Positions 17,523-27,965 of a stretch of DNA of 64,000 nucleotides are shown piece after piece. Below the pieces are notes generated by a model. It did not search any database. It was not told the DNA's origin and worked only from the letters and a program-made list of their open reading frames with translations. The translations under genes were made by a program, and so were the position numbers. Within the stretch, counting starts at the first letter, position 1, and every line of letters begins with the position of its first letter. This DNA comes from an uncultured Acetatifactor sp. (GTDB lineage Bacteria > Bacillota > Clostridia > Lachnospirales > Lachnospiraceae). Where the stretch lies: the NCBI GenBank assembly GCA_910585015.1, contig CAJUCT010000011.1, positions 1 to 64,000 of the forward strand, written 5' to 3'.

Positions 17523-20500
17523 ATGGAAAAAAACAGAATACGTCCTATTGCGAACAGCAAGAACATGCGTATGAGTTATTCGAGACAAAAAGAGGTTTTA
17601 GAGATGCCCAACCTGATCGAAGTCCAAAAGGACTCCTATCAGTGGTTTCTGAAGGAAGGGTTGAAGGAAGTCTTTGATGATATCTCTCCCATCGCCGATT
17701 ACAGCGGTTCCCTCAGTTTAGAGTTCGTTGATTTTGAACTATGCGAGGACGACGTAAAGTATTCTATTGAAGAGTGCAAGGAGAGGGATGCCAATTACGC
17801 AGCGCCTCTGAAGGTAAAGGTGCGCCTTTACAATAAAGAAAAAGAGGAGATCAGCGAACATGAGATTTTCATGGGCGATCTGCCCCTGATGACTGCTACC
17901 GGCACCTTTATCATCAATGGCGCAGAGCGTGTCATCGTAAGCCAGCTGGTACGTTCCCCCGGCATTTATTATGGGATAGGCCATGACAAGATCGGTAAGA
18001 GGCTTTTCTCCTGTACCGTGATCCCCAATCGCGGCGCATGGCTGGAGTATGAGACGGACTCCAACGATGTATTTTATGTGCGTGTGGACCGCACCAGAAA
18101 GGTGCCCATCACCGTGCTGATCCGTGCTCTGGGAATCGGCACCAACGAGGAGATCCGGGAAGTATTTGGCGATGAACCCAAGATCGAGGCCAGTTTTGCC
18201 AAGGACACTGCTGAGAATTATCAGGAGGGTCTGTTAGAGTTATACAAAAAGATCCGTCCCGGCGAGCCCTTGAGCGTGGAGAGCGCCGAGAGCCTGATAA
18301 GCGCCATGTTTTTTGACCCCCGTAGATATGATTTGGCCAAAGTCGGAAGATATAAATTCAATAAGAAGCTGGCGCTGCGCAACCGCATCAGACACCAGGT
18401 GCTGGCGGCTGATGCCGTCGATCCTTCCACCGGCGAGGTAGTGGCTTCCGCCGGCACCAAGGTAACGGCAGAACTTGCCGATGCGATCCAGAATGCGGCG
18501 ATCCCCTTTGTGTATGTACAGACCGAGGAGCGCAATGTGAAGGTGCTGTCCAATATGATGGTGGATATCACTAATTTCGTGGACTGCAACCCCAGAGAAC
18601 TGGGCGTGACGGAGTGGGTATATTATCCCGTGCTGGCGCAGATCATTGAGGAATTTGGCGAGGATCCGGAGAAGCTGGCGGAGGCCATCAAGAAGAATGT
18701 GCATGAACTGATCCCGAAACATATTACCAAGGAAGATATTTTTGCGTCCATCAATTATAATATGCATCTGGAGTATGGTCTGGGCAACGATGACGATATC
18801 GACCATCTGGGCAACAGGCGTATCCGCGCGGTGGGCGAGTTGCTGCAGAACCAGTACCGTATCGGCCTCTCCAGAATGGAGCGCGTGGTGCGTGAGCGTA
18901 TGACCACCCATGACGCGGAGGATATTTCGCCCCAGTCCCTGATTAATATCAAGCCGGTGACCGCCGCGGTGAAGGAATTTTTTGGATCCTCCCAGCTGTC
19001 CCAGTTTATGGATCAGAATAACCCTTTGGGTGAACTGACCCACAAGAGGCGTCTGTCCGCCCTGGGTCCTGGCGGTCTGTCCAGAGACCGTGCCGGATTT
19101 GAGGTGCGCGACGTGCATTATTCCCACTATGGCAGAATGTGCCCTATTGAGACGCCCGAGGGTCCCAACATCGGACTGATCAACTCCCTGGCAAGCTATG
19201 CCCGTATCAACGAGTACGGCTTTGTGGAGGCGCCTTATCGTAAGATTGACAAGACAGATCCTGCCAACCCCCGCGTGACCGAGGAAGTGGTGTATATGAC
19301 CGCCGACGAAGAGGACAATTACCATGTGGCCCAGGCCAACGAGCAGTTGGACAGCGAGGGGCATTTTGTCCGCAACAGTGTGTCCGGTCGTTACCGTGAG
19401 GAGACTCAGGAATACCCCAAGACCATGTTTGACTACATGGACGTGTCTCCCCGGATGGTGTTCTCCGTGGCTACGGCATTGATTCCTTTCCTGGAAAATG
19501 ATGATGCCAACCGTGCGCTGATGGGTTCCAACATGCAGCGCCAGGCAGTGCCCCTGCTGATCACAGAGGCTCCCGTGGTAGGCACGGGCATTGAGCAGAA
19601 GGCGGCGGTGGACTCCGGCGTTTGTATCGTGGCCCCCAAGGCGGGCAAGGTGGATTACGTGTCCTCCAACCTGATTAAGATTGCCTGTGACGACGGGGAA
19701 AAGATGGAGTTTAGACTCTCCAAGTTCTCCCGAAGCAACCAGTCCAACTGCTACAATCAGAAGCCTATTGTGTTCAAGGGCGACCATGTGGAAGCGGGAC
19801 AGGTAATAGCCGACGGCCCCTCCACCGACGAGGGCGAACTGGCACTGGGAAAGAACCCCCTGATTGGCTTCATGACCTGGGAGGGCTATAACTACGAGGA
19901 TGCCGTTTTGCTCAGCGAGAGACTGGTAATGGAGGACGTATATACCTCCGTCCATATAGAGGAATATGAGGCAGAGGCCCGTGACACCAAGCTGGGGCCC
20001 GAAGAAATCACCCGCGACGTGCCGGGCGTGGGCGACGACGCTCTGAAAGACCTGGATGACCGGGGAATCATCCGCATCGGTGCGGAGGTTCGTGCCGGGG
20101 ATATCCTGGTGGGCAAGGTGACGCCCAAGGGAGAGACCGAACTGACAGCCGAGGAGAGACTGCTGCGGGCAATCTTTGGAGAGAAGGCCCGGGAGGTGCG
20201 TGATACTTCCCTGAAGGTGCCTCACGGCGAGTATGGTATTGTGGTGGATGCCAAGGTATTTACCAGGGAGAACAGCGACGAACTTTCCCCCGGCGTAAAC
20301 ATGGCAGTCCGTATCTATATAGCACAGAAGAGAAAGATTTCCGTGGGAGATAAGATGGCAGGCCGTCACGGCAACAAGGGTGTGGTTTCCCGTGTGCTGC
20401 CGGTGGAGGATATGCCCTATCTGCCCAACGGCCGTCCTTTGGATATCGTGCTTAATCCCCTGGGTGTGCCTTCCCGTATGAACATTGGACAGGTACTGGA

Positions 20501-21455
20501 GATCCATCTGTCCCTGGCTGCAAAAGCCCTTGGTTTCAATGTGGCGACCCCCGTGTTTGACGGCGCCAACGAGAAAGATATCATGGATACCTTGGATCTG
20601 GCCAATGACTATGCCAACCTGCCCTTTGATCAGGCGGAGGCAGAGCAGTGGAAAGCGGAGGGAAGAGAGACTGCCCCTGACGGAAAGCTCTGGAACGGCG
20701 ACAGCTTTGAGAGCCTGCACAGCCAGGAACTGCTGCCGGAGGTAATGCAGTATCTGTCTGAAAACAGGGATCACAGAGAAGTTTGGAAAGGTGTTCCCAT
20801 CTCCCGCGACGGCAAGGTGCGTCTGCGTGACGGCCGCACGGGCGAATATTTTGACAGCGCGGTAACCATCGGCCACATGCACTACCTGAAACTGCACCAC
20901 TTGGTGGACGATAAGATCCATGCCCGTTCCACGGGCCCGTACTCTCTGGTTACCCAGCAGCCTCTGGGCGGTAAGGCCCAGTTCGGCGGACAGCGTTTCG
21001 GTGAGATGGAGGTGTGGGCGCTGGAGGCATATGGCGCTTCCTACACATTGCAGGAGATTTTGACCGTGAAGTCCGATGATGTGGTGGGCCGTGTAAAGAC
21101 CTACGAAGCCATCATCAAGGGCGACAATATCCCCGAGCCCAGCATTCCGGAGTCCTTCAAGGTGCTTTTGAAAGAACTGCAGGCGCTGGGTCTGGACGTG
21201 AGGGTGCTGCGGGACGACAACACGGAAGTGGAGATTGCCGAGACCATCGATTACAACGAGACGGATTACCGTTATGAGATGGAAGGCGACCGCAAGTATG
21301 ATGACGATTATGATAGCAACTCCCTGGGAGAGATGGGCTATCAGGCACAGGAATTCGACGATGAGAGCGGCGAATTGATCAACGCGGATGATGATTTCAG
21401 CGACGATGATGATTTTGCCGATGAAGGTTACGAAGAGTCAGACGAAGAGTTCTAA
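17523..21455 (+). CDS. rpoB: RNA polymerase beta subunit
   Basis: Beta subunit of the core enzyme, 1310 residues from this start. The ATG at 17517 is in frame but sits only 2-3 bases after the CGGGGTG site, so 17523 fits better. The rifampicin-binding region near residues 486-525 (FFGSSQLSQFMDQNNPL, then THKRRLSALGPGGL) keeps wild-type residues at the positions where resistance changes usually occur. Other landmarks are PIETPEGPNIGLI, GDKMAGRHGNKGV and QPLGGKAQFGGQRFGEME. The C-terminal ~70 residues are a very acidic tail (DDDF repeats), a feature of clostridial RpoB. The gene is separated from rpoC by a palindromic element. Confidence 0.97.
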   Translation: MEKNRIRPIANSKNMRMSYSRQKEVLEMPNLIEVQKDSYQWFLKEGLKEVFDDISPIADYSGSLSLEFVDFELCEDDVKYSIEECKERDANYAAPLKVKVRLYNKEKEEISEHEIFMGDLPLMTATGTFIINGAERVIVSQLVRSPGIYYGIGHDKIGKRLFSCTVIPNRGAWLEYETDSNDVFYVRVDRTRKVPITVLIRALGIGTNEEIREVFGDEPKIEASFAKDTAENYQEGLLELYKKIRPGEPLSVESAESLISAMFFDPRRYDLAKVGRYKFNKKLALRNRIRHQVLAADAVDPSTGEVVASAGTKVTAELADAIQNAAIPFVYVQTEERNVKVLSNMMVDITNFVDCNPRELGVTEWVYYPVLAQIIEEFGEDPEKLAEAIKKNVHELIPKHITKEDIFASINYNMHLEYGLGNDDDIDHLGNRRIRAVGELLQNQYRIGLSRMERVVRERMTTHDAEDISPQSLINIKPVTAAVKEFFGSSQLSQFMDQNNPLGELTHKRRLSALGPGGLSRDRAGFEVRDVHYSHYGRMCPIETPEGPNIGLINSLASYARINEYGFVEAPYRKIDKTDPANPRVTEEVVYMTADEEDNYHVAQANEQLDSEGHFVRNSVSGRYREETQEYPKTMFDYMDVSPRMVFSVATALIPFLENDDANRALMGSNMQRQAVPLLITEAPVVGTGIEQKAAVDSGVCIVAPKAGKVDYVSSNLIKIACDDGEKMEFRLSKFSRSNQSNCYNQKPIVFKGDHVEAGQVIADGPSTDEGELALGKNPLIGFMTWEGYNYEDAVLLSERLVMEDVYTSVHIEEYEAEARDTKLGPEEITRDVPGVGDDALKDLDDRGIIRIGAEVRAGDILVGKVTPKGETELTAEERLLRAIFGEKAREVRDTSLKVPHGEYGIVVDAKVFTRENSDELSPGVNMAVRIYIAQKRKISVGDKMAGRHGNKGVVSRVLPVEDMPYLPNGRPLDIVLNPLGVPSRMNIGQVLEIHLSLAAKALGFNVATPVFDGANEKDIMDTLDLANDYANLPFDQAEAEQWKAEGRETAPDGKLWNGDSFESLHSQELLPEVMQYLSENRDHREVWKGVPISRDGKVRLRDGRTGEYFDSAVTIGHMHYLKLHHLVDDKIHARSTGPYSLVTQQPLGGKAQFGGQRFGEMEVWALEAYGASYTLQEILTVKSDDVVGRVKTYEAIIKGDNIPEPSIPESFKVLLKELQALGLDVRVLRDDNTEVEIAETIDYNETDYRYEMEGDRKYDDDYDSNSLGEMGYQAQEFDDESGELINADDDFSDDDDFADEGYEESDEEF

Positions 21456-21468
21456 AAAGTTATGAAAC

Positions 21469-21628
21469 TAAGGAACTGTTAAAGAATTAATCTTTACATC
21501 TGACTTGTCTAAATCTTCTTATGCTGCGTTGTCGTCAATCGGCGTACCCCAGTACGCCTCATTCCTTCGCCTTGCATAAAAAGATTTATCCTGCGTCATC
21601 TGCAAAGTTAATTTTTAACAGTTCCTAA
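21469..21628. repeat. 160-bp palindromic element between rpoB and rpoC
   Basis: Terminal inverted repeats (AGGAACTGTTAAA..TTAA at the left, TTAA..TTTAACAGTTCCT at the right) enclose a centre with a perfect GGCGTAC/GTACGCC hairpin (near 21540-21557). The whole interval between the two genes is occupied by it; the rpoC ribosome binding site lies immediately after. It looks like a miniature inverted-repeat element. No target duplication could be made out. Confidence 0.75.
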
Positions 21629-21649
21629 CGATTGGAAGGGAGTGCCATA

Positions 21650-24600
21650 ATGTCGGAAACAAAGAATGAAGCATATCAGCCCATGACTTTTGATGCCATT
21701 AAAATTGGCTTAGCTTCCCCGGAGAAGATCCGCGAGTGGTCCCGGGGCGAGGTGATGAAACCGGAAACCATCAATTACAGGACATTGAAGCCTGAACGTG
21801 ACGGCCTGTTCTGTGAGAAGATTTTCGGGCCCAGCAAGGACTGGGAATGTCATTGCGGCAAATATAAGAAGATCAGGTACAAGGGCGTTGTCTGTGATCG
21901 CTGCGGCGTGGAAGTGACCAAGGCCAGCGTTCGAAGAGAGCGCATGGGGCATATCGAACTTGCGGCCCCGGTATCCCATATCTGGTATTTCAAGGGAATC
22001 CCCAGCCGGATGGGACTGATCCTGGATCTGTCCCCCAGGGTGCTGGAGAAGGTGCTGTATTTTGCCTCCTATATTGTGCTGGATCCCGGCGAGACCAGTT
22101 TGGATTACAAGCAGGTACTGTCGGAGAGGGAGTACCAGGACGCAAGAGAGACCTTCGGCAGCAAGTTCCGCGTGGGCATGGGAGCGGAGGCTATCAAGGA
22201 GCTTTTGCAGGCCATCGATTTGAAGACGGAATCCGAGGAATTGAAGAGCGAACTGCGGGATTCCACAGGCCAGAAGCGCGCCCGTATTATCAAGAGGCTG
22301 GAAGTGGTGGAGGCATTTAATGAGTCCGGCAACAGGCCGGAGTGGATGGTGCTGGATACCATTCCGGTGATTCCTCCCGATCTGCGCCCCATGGTGCAGC
22401 TGGACGGCGGACGTTTTGCCACCTCCGACCTGAATGATCTGTACAGAAGAATTATCAATAGAAACAACCGTCTTAAGAGACTGCTGGAGTTGGGCGCTCC
22501 CGATATCATCGTCCGCAACGAGAAGCGTATGCTGCAGGAGGCGGTGGACGCGCTCATTGACAATGGCAGAAGAGGCCGTCCTGTCACCGGCCCCGGCAAC
22601 AGAGCGCTGAAGTCCTTGTCCGATATGCTAAAGGGTAAGGGCGGACGTTTCCGCCAGAACCTGCTGGGTAAGCGTGTGGACTATTCCGGCCGTTCCGTTA
22701 TTGTGGTGGGTCCGGAACTGAAGATCTATCAGTGCGGTCTGCCCAAAGAGATGGCTATCGAGTTGTTTAAGCCCTTCGTGATGAAGGAGTTGGTATCCAA
22801 GGGAATCAGCCAGAATATCAAGAATGCCAAGAAGCTGGTGGAGAGAATGGATACCCAGGTGTTTGACGTGCTGGAGGAGGTAATCAAAGAGCATCCTGTG
22901 ATGCTGAACCGTGCCCCTACTCTGCACAGGCTGGGCATTCAGGCGTTTGAGCCCATACTGGTGGAAGGCAAGGCCATCAAGCTGCATCCCCTGGTGTGTA
23001 CCGCCTTCAATGCGGACTTTGACGGCGACCAGATGGCAGTGCATCTGCCTCTGTCCGTGGAAGCCCAGGCAGAGTGCCGTTTCCTGCTGTTGTCACCCAA
23101 CAACCTGTTGAAGCCTTCCGACGGCGGTCCCGTGGCAGTGCCCTCCCAGGATATGGTGCTGGGTATCTACTACCTGACCCAGGAGAGACCCGGCGTATTG
23201 GGCGAAGGCAAGTTCTTCAAGAATGTGAACGAGGCAATCCTGGCATATGAGAACCAGGTGATCACTTTGCACTCCCGCATCAATGTGAGAGTGACCAGGA
23301 CAACGCCCCAGGGCGAAAAAATAAGGGGCAATGTGGAATCCACACTGGGCCGTTTCCTGTTCAATGAGATCCTGCCCCAGGACTTGGGTTTTGTGGAGAG
23401 GAATACTCCGGAGGACTGTCTGAAGCTGGAAGTGGATTTCCATGTGGGTAAGAAGCAGCTGAAGCAGATTCTGGAGAAGGTTATCAATACCCATGGCGCC
23501 TCCCGTACCGCAGAGGTGCTGGACGATGTGAAGGCCATCGGCTATAAGTATTCCACCAGGGCGGCCATGACCGTATCTATCTCCGATATGACTGTGCCCG
23601 CGCAGAAGGCGGAGATGCTGGCTGCCGCACAGTCCACAGTGGATAAGATTGCGGCCAATTACCGCAGGGGCCTCATCACCGAGGAGGAGAGATACCGCGC
23701 GGTGGTGGAAACTTGGAACGAGACCGATAAGGAACTGACAGATGTGCTGCTGGCAGGTCTGGATAAATATAACAATATCTTTATGATGGCGGACTCCGGC
23801 GCCCGTGGTTCCAACCAGCAGATCAAACAGCTGGCAGGTATGCGTGGACTGATGGCGGATACCACCGGTAAAACCATTGAGTTGCCCATCAAGTCCAATT
23901 TCCGTGAGGGACTGGACGTGTTGGAGTACTTTATGTCCGCCCACGGCGCCCGGAAGGGTATGTCCGATACCGCGCTGCGTACCGCAGACTCCGGTTATCT
24001 GACGCGTCGAATGGTGGATGTGTCTCAGGAGTTGATCATCCGTGAGGTGGACTGTGCGGAGGGCAGGGATGAAATCCCCGGCAACGTGGTGAAAGCTTTT
24101 ATGGATGGCAAGGAGACCATAGAGGGACTGAAGGACCGTATTACAGGCAGATATTCCTGTGAGGATATCTATGATAAAGACGGCAACATGATCGTTAAGC
24201 ACAACCACATGATCACCCCCAGCCGTGCAGCCAAGATTCTCAGCGTGGGCGTGGATGACAAGGGTGAGCCCGTGGAGGCGGTGAAGATCCGTACCATATT
24301 GACCTGCCGTTCCCACAATGGGATCTGTGCCAAGTGCTATGGCGCCAACATGGCCACCGGCGAGGCAGTGCAGGTGGGCGAAGCGGTGGGTATTATCGCT
24401 GCGCAGTCCATCGGTGAGCCCGGTACCCAGTTGACTATGAGAACTTTCCACAGCGGCGGCGTGGCCGGTGATGATATCACCCAGGGTCTTCCCCGTGTAG
24501 AGGAGTTGTTTGAGGCCAGAAAGCCCAAGGGACTGGCAATCATTGCGGAGTTTGGCGGTAAGGCCGAGATCCGTGACACCAAGAAGAAGCGCGAGGTGGT

Positions 24601-25438
24601 GATCACCAACGAGGAGACCGGCGAGAGCAAGGCTTATCTGATTCCCTATGGTTCCCGTATTAAGGTGGTGGATGAGCAGGTGCTGGAGGCCGGCGACGAG
24701 TTGACTGAGGGTAGTGTAAATCCTCACGACCTGTTAAAGATCAAGGGAATCAAGGCTGTACAGGATTATATGCTTCGTGAAGTGCAGAGAGTGTACCGTC
24801 TGCAGGGCGTTGACATTGCGGATAAGCACATCGAAGTGATTGTGCGGCAGATGATGAAGAAGATCAGAATCGAGAATAATGGCGATGCGGAGTTCCTGCC
24901 CGGCACACTGGTGGATGTACTGGAGTTCGATGATATGAACGAAAAGTTGCTTGCCCAGGGCAAGGAACCTGCGGAGGGCAAGCAAGTGCTGCTGGGTATC
25001 ACCAAGGCGGCGCTGGCCACCAATTCCTTCCTGTCTGCGGCATCCTTCCAGGAGACTACCAAGGTGCTGACTGAGGCCGCCATCAAGGGCAAAGTGGATC
25101 CTCTGATTGGCCTGAAGGAGAACGTGATTCTTGGTAAGTTGATTCCTGCCGGTACCGGTATGAAGAGATACCGCAATACCAGACTGAACACCGATTATAT
25201 ACGCCGCATTTCTGTCAAGGAGGAACCGGCGGTAATTTCGGAGGAGGAATCCGAAGAGGATATTCTGATGGAGGACGAGGCTGTATTGGAGCCTGGGGAT
25301 GCCGAGATTGAAGGTGAACTGCTGGAGGTCGTCGAGGAGGACGAGGCTGTGGATGAGATATCCGAGGAAATGACCGAGGAATCTGAGGCTGTCTCCGCAG
25401 AAGAAGCCGAGGAGGAAGAACTTGTGGCGATTGAGTAA
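21650..25438 (+). CDS. rpoC: RNA polymerase beta' subunit
   Basis: Beta' subunit, 1262 residues from the ATG at 21650, chosen because GGAAGGG precedes it; an in-frame TTG at 21632 is less likely. The N-terminal zinc-binding module (CHCGKYKKIRYKGVVCDRC, near residues 66-86) and the catalytic NADFDGD triad-aspartate motif (about 454-460) are intact. The trigger loop/bridge helix blocks (GARGSNQQIKQLAGMRGLM) and the second zinc cluster (CRSHNGICAKCYG) are also intact. The last ~80 residues are extremely Glu/Asp-rich, matching the acidic tail of RpoB. Followed by an intrinsic terminator. Confidence 0.97.
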   Translation: MSETKNEAYQPMTFDAIKIGLASPEKIREWSRGEVMKPETINYRTLKPERDGLFCEKIFGPSKDWECHCGKYKKIRYKGVVCDRCGVEVTKASVRRERMGHIELAAPVSHIWYFKGIPSRMGLILDLSPRVLEKVLYFASYIVLDPGETSLDYKQVLSEREYQDARETFGSKFRVGMGAEAIKELLQAIDLKTESEELKSELRDSTGQKRARIIKRLEVVEAFNESGNRPEWMVLDTIPVIPPDLRPMVQLDGGRFATSDLNDLYRRIINRNNRLKRLLELGAPDIIVRNEKRMLQEAVDALIDNGRRGRPVTGPGNRALKSLSDMLKGKGGRFRQNLLGKRVDYSGRSVIVVGPELKIYQCGLPKEMAIELFKPFVMKELVSKGISQNIKNAKKLVERMDTQVFDVLEEVIKEHPVMLNRAPTLHRLGIQAFEPILVEGKAIKLHPLVCTAFNADFDGDQMAVHLPLSVEAQAECRFLLLSPNNLLKPSDGGPVAVPSQDMVLGIYYLTQERPGVLGEGKFFKNVNEAILAYENQVITLHSRINVRVTRTTPQGEKIRGNVESTLGRFLFNEILPQDLGFVERNTPEDCLKLEVDFHVGKKQLKQILEKVINTHGASRTAEVLDDVKAIGYKYSTRAAMTVSISDMTVPAQKAEMLAAAQSTVDKIAANYRRGLITEEERYRAVVETWNETDKELTDVLLAGLDKYNNIFMMADSGARGSNQQIKQLAGMRGLMADTTGKTIELPIKSNFREGLDVLEYFMSAHGARKGMSDTALRTADSGYLTRRMVDVSQELIIREVDCAEGRDEIPGNVVKAFMDGKETIEGLKDRITGRYSCEDIYDKDGNMIVKHNHMITPSRAAKILSVGVDDKGEPVEAVKIRTILTCRSHNGICAKCYGANMATGEAVQVGEAVGIIAAQSIGEPGTQLTMRTFHSGGVAGDDITQGLPRVEELFEARKPKGLAIIAEFGGKAEIRDTKKKREVVITNEETGESKAYLIPYGSRIKVVDEQVLEAGDELTEGSVNPHDLLKIKGIKAVQDYMLREVQRVYRLQGVDIADKHIEVIVRQMMKKIRIENNGDAEFLPGTLVDVLEFDDMNEKLLAQGKEPAEGKQVLLGITKAALATNSFLSAASFQETTKVLTEAAIKGKVDPLIGLKENVILGKLIPAGTGMKRYRNTRLNTDYIRRISVKEEPAVISEEESEEDILMEDEAVLEPGDAEIEGELLEVVEEDEAVDEISEEMTEESEAVSAEEAEEEELVAIE

Positions 25439-25473
25439 ATATATAGTCTCATTTACTATAGAACTGCGCTAAG

Positions 25474-25512
25474 TAAAGGCCGGATCCGTTGGGGTCCGGC
25501 CTTTACTTCATG
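25474..25512 (+). terminator. Terminator after rpoC
   Basis: A 12-bp stem (TAAAGGCCGGAT/GTCCGGCCTTTA) is followed by CTTCATG. Because the stem has A-rich and T-rich ends, it could also stop transcription arriving on the minus strand from the solute-binding lipoprotein gene. Confidence 0.8.
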
Positions 25513-25525
25513 TGACAGGCATATC

Positions 25526-27871
25526 CTATTGACGCTCGTTCAGGTACAGCTGCACCCGGTTTTGGATAATGCTGGCTACTGCTGCTATGTCTTTATCTCC
25601 GGAGAAGTAGCTGCCTGCTTCTTCCGTGATGATACTTTCTATGGCATTGGTGTCCACGGACCGTCCCACACTGTTTTCCATTATAGCATTAAACTCGCCA
25701 ATCCTGTAGTCTCCCTGAGGTCCGGGAGTAAGTTCCTTCATTAAACCGTTCCCATACTCAATATACATTCCGGTTGTTCCGTCTAAGGTATGTGGCTTGA
25801 GCCGATTGTCCAGCATGTTCCGCCTTACGGGTTCATTGACATTCAACATGCACTGTCTATCGCGGCTGAGCATTTCTTCCAGAAGCAACCCTATCTCTTC
25901 TGCATGTTCGGTCTCCAGAAGCAGATTCTTGTTTACCACCACCAGCTGTGTCCCGTTGCTCCAATAGGTTCCGCTCTTCCCTTCCGTAGGGAATCCAACC
26001 ACGTGATAATTCTCTCCCAAATTACTTTTAAAATCTTCGAAATTACGTATATTTATCGGAATCTGCATGGCTACCCAGTCTTTTTCCGGATAAAGCGTCT
26101 GAGCGTCCTCGAAGCTAAAAGATTTGGTATAGCTTCCTGCCAGTTTTAGGGCGCGGATAAACAGCGGGTTGTCAAAATCACAGGTTCCCTTCTCTATATC
26201 CAGAAAGGGAGAGTTGTCCAGGCTTTCCAGAACCAGCCAGGACAGCACGTCATAACTGTCAAATGCTATGTGGGACATAACAGGATACTGCTTTTCCGGA
26301 TGAGCTTCCAGCACATCCAGAGCCTCCTCCAGCGTCCAGCAGTCCCCGGCCCATATTTCATCCGAAATAAGCATGGATTCCACGTTTGCCTCCAACGGGA
26401 TTCCCACCAGCTGTCCGTCTACAGTCCCCATCTCCAGGGCGGCGGGCCACAGCGCCGACAGGGTTTCCTCTGATATCAGCGCAGACAAATCCGCCAGCAC
26501 ACCTTTTTGCTGCAGTATACGCATTTCATCACTGGAGACATAGTATATGTCCGCCCCTTTTCCGGAGGCCAGAGCAGCCATTGCCCGATCCCAATAGGTA
26601 TCCGCATTTTCCTCGGGATACTCCAACACTGCGGGACAATCAGGGTTTTTTTGAGAAAACGAAGAGGCACAGTTTTTTATATAATCCGAAAAACGGCCAT
26701 TACTCAACAGACATATGGATTCTGTTTCAGGTTTCTCTGTACTCAGCCTGCAGATCACCGTTTTCCCGCCTTTGCTGCCCAGGAGGAAACAGGACTGACT
26801 GTCCGCCCCTATAAGCATCCGCACCAGATAGGGAGAGTGACGGTCCCCATCCAATCCCAGCTGCGGGTAGTATATACATTCCTCCACAGAACCTGTTTGG
26901 ATGTCGCAGCGCATCAGATTCCCAAAGCTGTTTACATAGTATAGATGTCCGTCTGCTCCTGGTGTCCACAGCCAGGCGTCTATCAGCTGTTCTCCTTCCA
27001 GAAGCGTGTAAGCAGCGTTCTTTTCCCTGTCATAAGCCTGCATCATAATACGCATCTGCTCTGGGTTCAGCCAGGAAAATACGACACTGCCATCAGGCAG
27101 TTTCATAGCCCATTCAACCCCTGCATAGCCTTCTTCCGAAGTTATGGTTCCCATGATTTTCCCGGCAGGATCAAGCACACTGACGCTGTTCCCTCCCCTG
27201 TAATTTGACCGTCCGGAAATCAGGTAATAATATCCCGCCCCGTCCACATAGGCTTTTTCATAGAGCGCTTCCATTTCCACATTCAGTTCCAGCAGGGTGG
27301 TATATAGATCGGTTACAGACAATATTTTTCCCTCCGGGGTCATATGCACTGCCAGATAACAACCTTGCTGAAGAAGTTGGTCCTGCTGTCCCTGAAGGAA
27401 TACGACCAACTCGTCTTCTCCTTTTATGTCAAAGGAAGCAACGGCATACCCGGATACCCCGTAGTCTTCTGGTGGCGGTAGTTTTATGGGCCAATGTGTA
27501 ACATCTTCATCCGATCCGTCAAAGCGGCTGATATAGTAGAAGTGTTCCCATCTATCCCCTGTTTTTCGATAAAAATCCTCCAGGCCGTAGATGATGTTTC
27601 CCAAAGCGCAGTATGTCACGGAACGACCATCATACGCCGAATCAGGTTCCACATCCAACCCGCTTACCTCCTCTGCCAGGTACAGGGGATATACGGATGT
27701 GGTGTCTGCGCCTCCGTTGTAAATCCACCTTGTCCCCGTCCAGTATGTATCTGCCCCGTCGGCCTGCGGGCTGTCGATCTCGCCGTGTGTATTCCGGCTA
27801 TCTTGTCCCCCGCAGGCCACCAGGGACAGCAGTATGAGCAGGGGCAGGGCCGCCAATGATATTTTTTTCAT
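25526..27871 (-). CDS. Lipoprotein with extracellular solute-binding domain
   Basis: The start is the ATG at 27871 with AAAGGA upstream. The signal peptide (MKKISLAALPLLILLS) ends in a lipobox (LVAC), so the mature protein is anchored outside the membrane. The first ~400 residues are beta-rich with repeated short aromatic strands (GTRWIYNGG, YYISRFDGSDEDV, VVFSWLNPEQ) and may form a propeller. The C-terminal ~370 residues resemble family 1 sugar-type ABC solute-binding proteins (ADLSALISEETL, VDGQLVGIPLEANVESML, then WTLEEALDVLEAHPEK). No permease genes are adjacent, so it may be an orphan receptor. Total 781 residues. Confidence 0.75.
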   Translation of the reverse strand: MKKISLAALPLLILLSLVACGGQDSRNTHGEIDSPQADGADTYWTGTRWIYNGGADTTSVYPLYLAEEVSGLDVEPDSAYDGRSVTYCALGNIIYGLEDFYRKTGDRWEHFYYISRFDGSDEDVTHWPIKLPPPEDYGVSGYAVASFDIKGEDELVVFLQGQQDQLLQQGCYLAVHMTPEGKILSVTDLYTTLLELNVEMEALYEKAYVDGAGYYYLISGRSNYRGGNSVSVLDPAGKIMGTITSEEGYAGVEWAMKLPDGSVVFSWLNPEQMRIMMQAYDREKNAAYTLLEGEQLIDAWLWTPGADGHLYYVNSFGNLMRCDIQTGSVEECIYYPQLGLDGDRHSPYLVRMLIGADSQSCFLLGSKGGKTVICRLSTEKPETESICLLSNGRFSDYIKNCASSFSQKNPDCPAVLEYPEENADTYWDRAMAALASGKGADIYYVSSDEMRILQQKGVLADLSALISEETLSALWPAALEMGTVDGQLVGIPLEANVESMLISDEIWAGDCWTLEEALDVLEAHPEKQYPVMSHIAFDSYDVLSWLVLESLDNSPFLDIEKGTCDFDNPLFIRALKLAGSYTKSFSFEDAQTLYPEKDWVAMQIPINIRNFEDFKSNLGENYHVVGFPTEGKSGTYWSNGTQLVVVNKNLLLETEHAEEIGLLLEEMLSRDRQCMLNVNEPVRRNMLDNRLKPHTLDGTTGMYIEYGNGLMKELTPGPQGDYRIGEFNAIMENSVGRSVDTNAIESIITEEAGSYFSGDKDIAAVASIIQNRVQLYLNERQ

Positions 27872-27912
27872 GTTTGGTCCTTTCTTCATAAACAATTCAG
27901 CATAATCAATGA

Positions 27913-27951
27913 TATCCGGCACAAGACATGCGCTTGTGCCTTGTGCCGGAT
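27913..27951. terminator. Hairpin between two minus-strand secreted-protein genes
   Basis: A 13-bp perfect stem (TATCCGGCACAAG/CTTGTGCCGGATA, 13-base loop) follows the stop of the small secreted protein gene. There is no long U tract, so it may be a terminator or a processing structure. Confidence 0.5.
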
Positions 27952-27965
27952 ACTGGACTTATAAA

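Noticed and set aside
18975..19100. Rifampicin- or (in rpsL) streptomycin-resistance substitutions
   Set aside because: The key positions in the RpoB cluster and the two S12 lysine positions match the sensitive consensus.
18240..20921. An 893-codon open frame on the minus strand opposite rpoB (and a 544-codon one at 23093-24727 opposite rpoC)
   Set aside because: These run antisense to highly conserved essential genes, show no domain-like composition, and are explained by codon bias keeping the opposite frame open.
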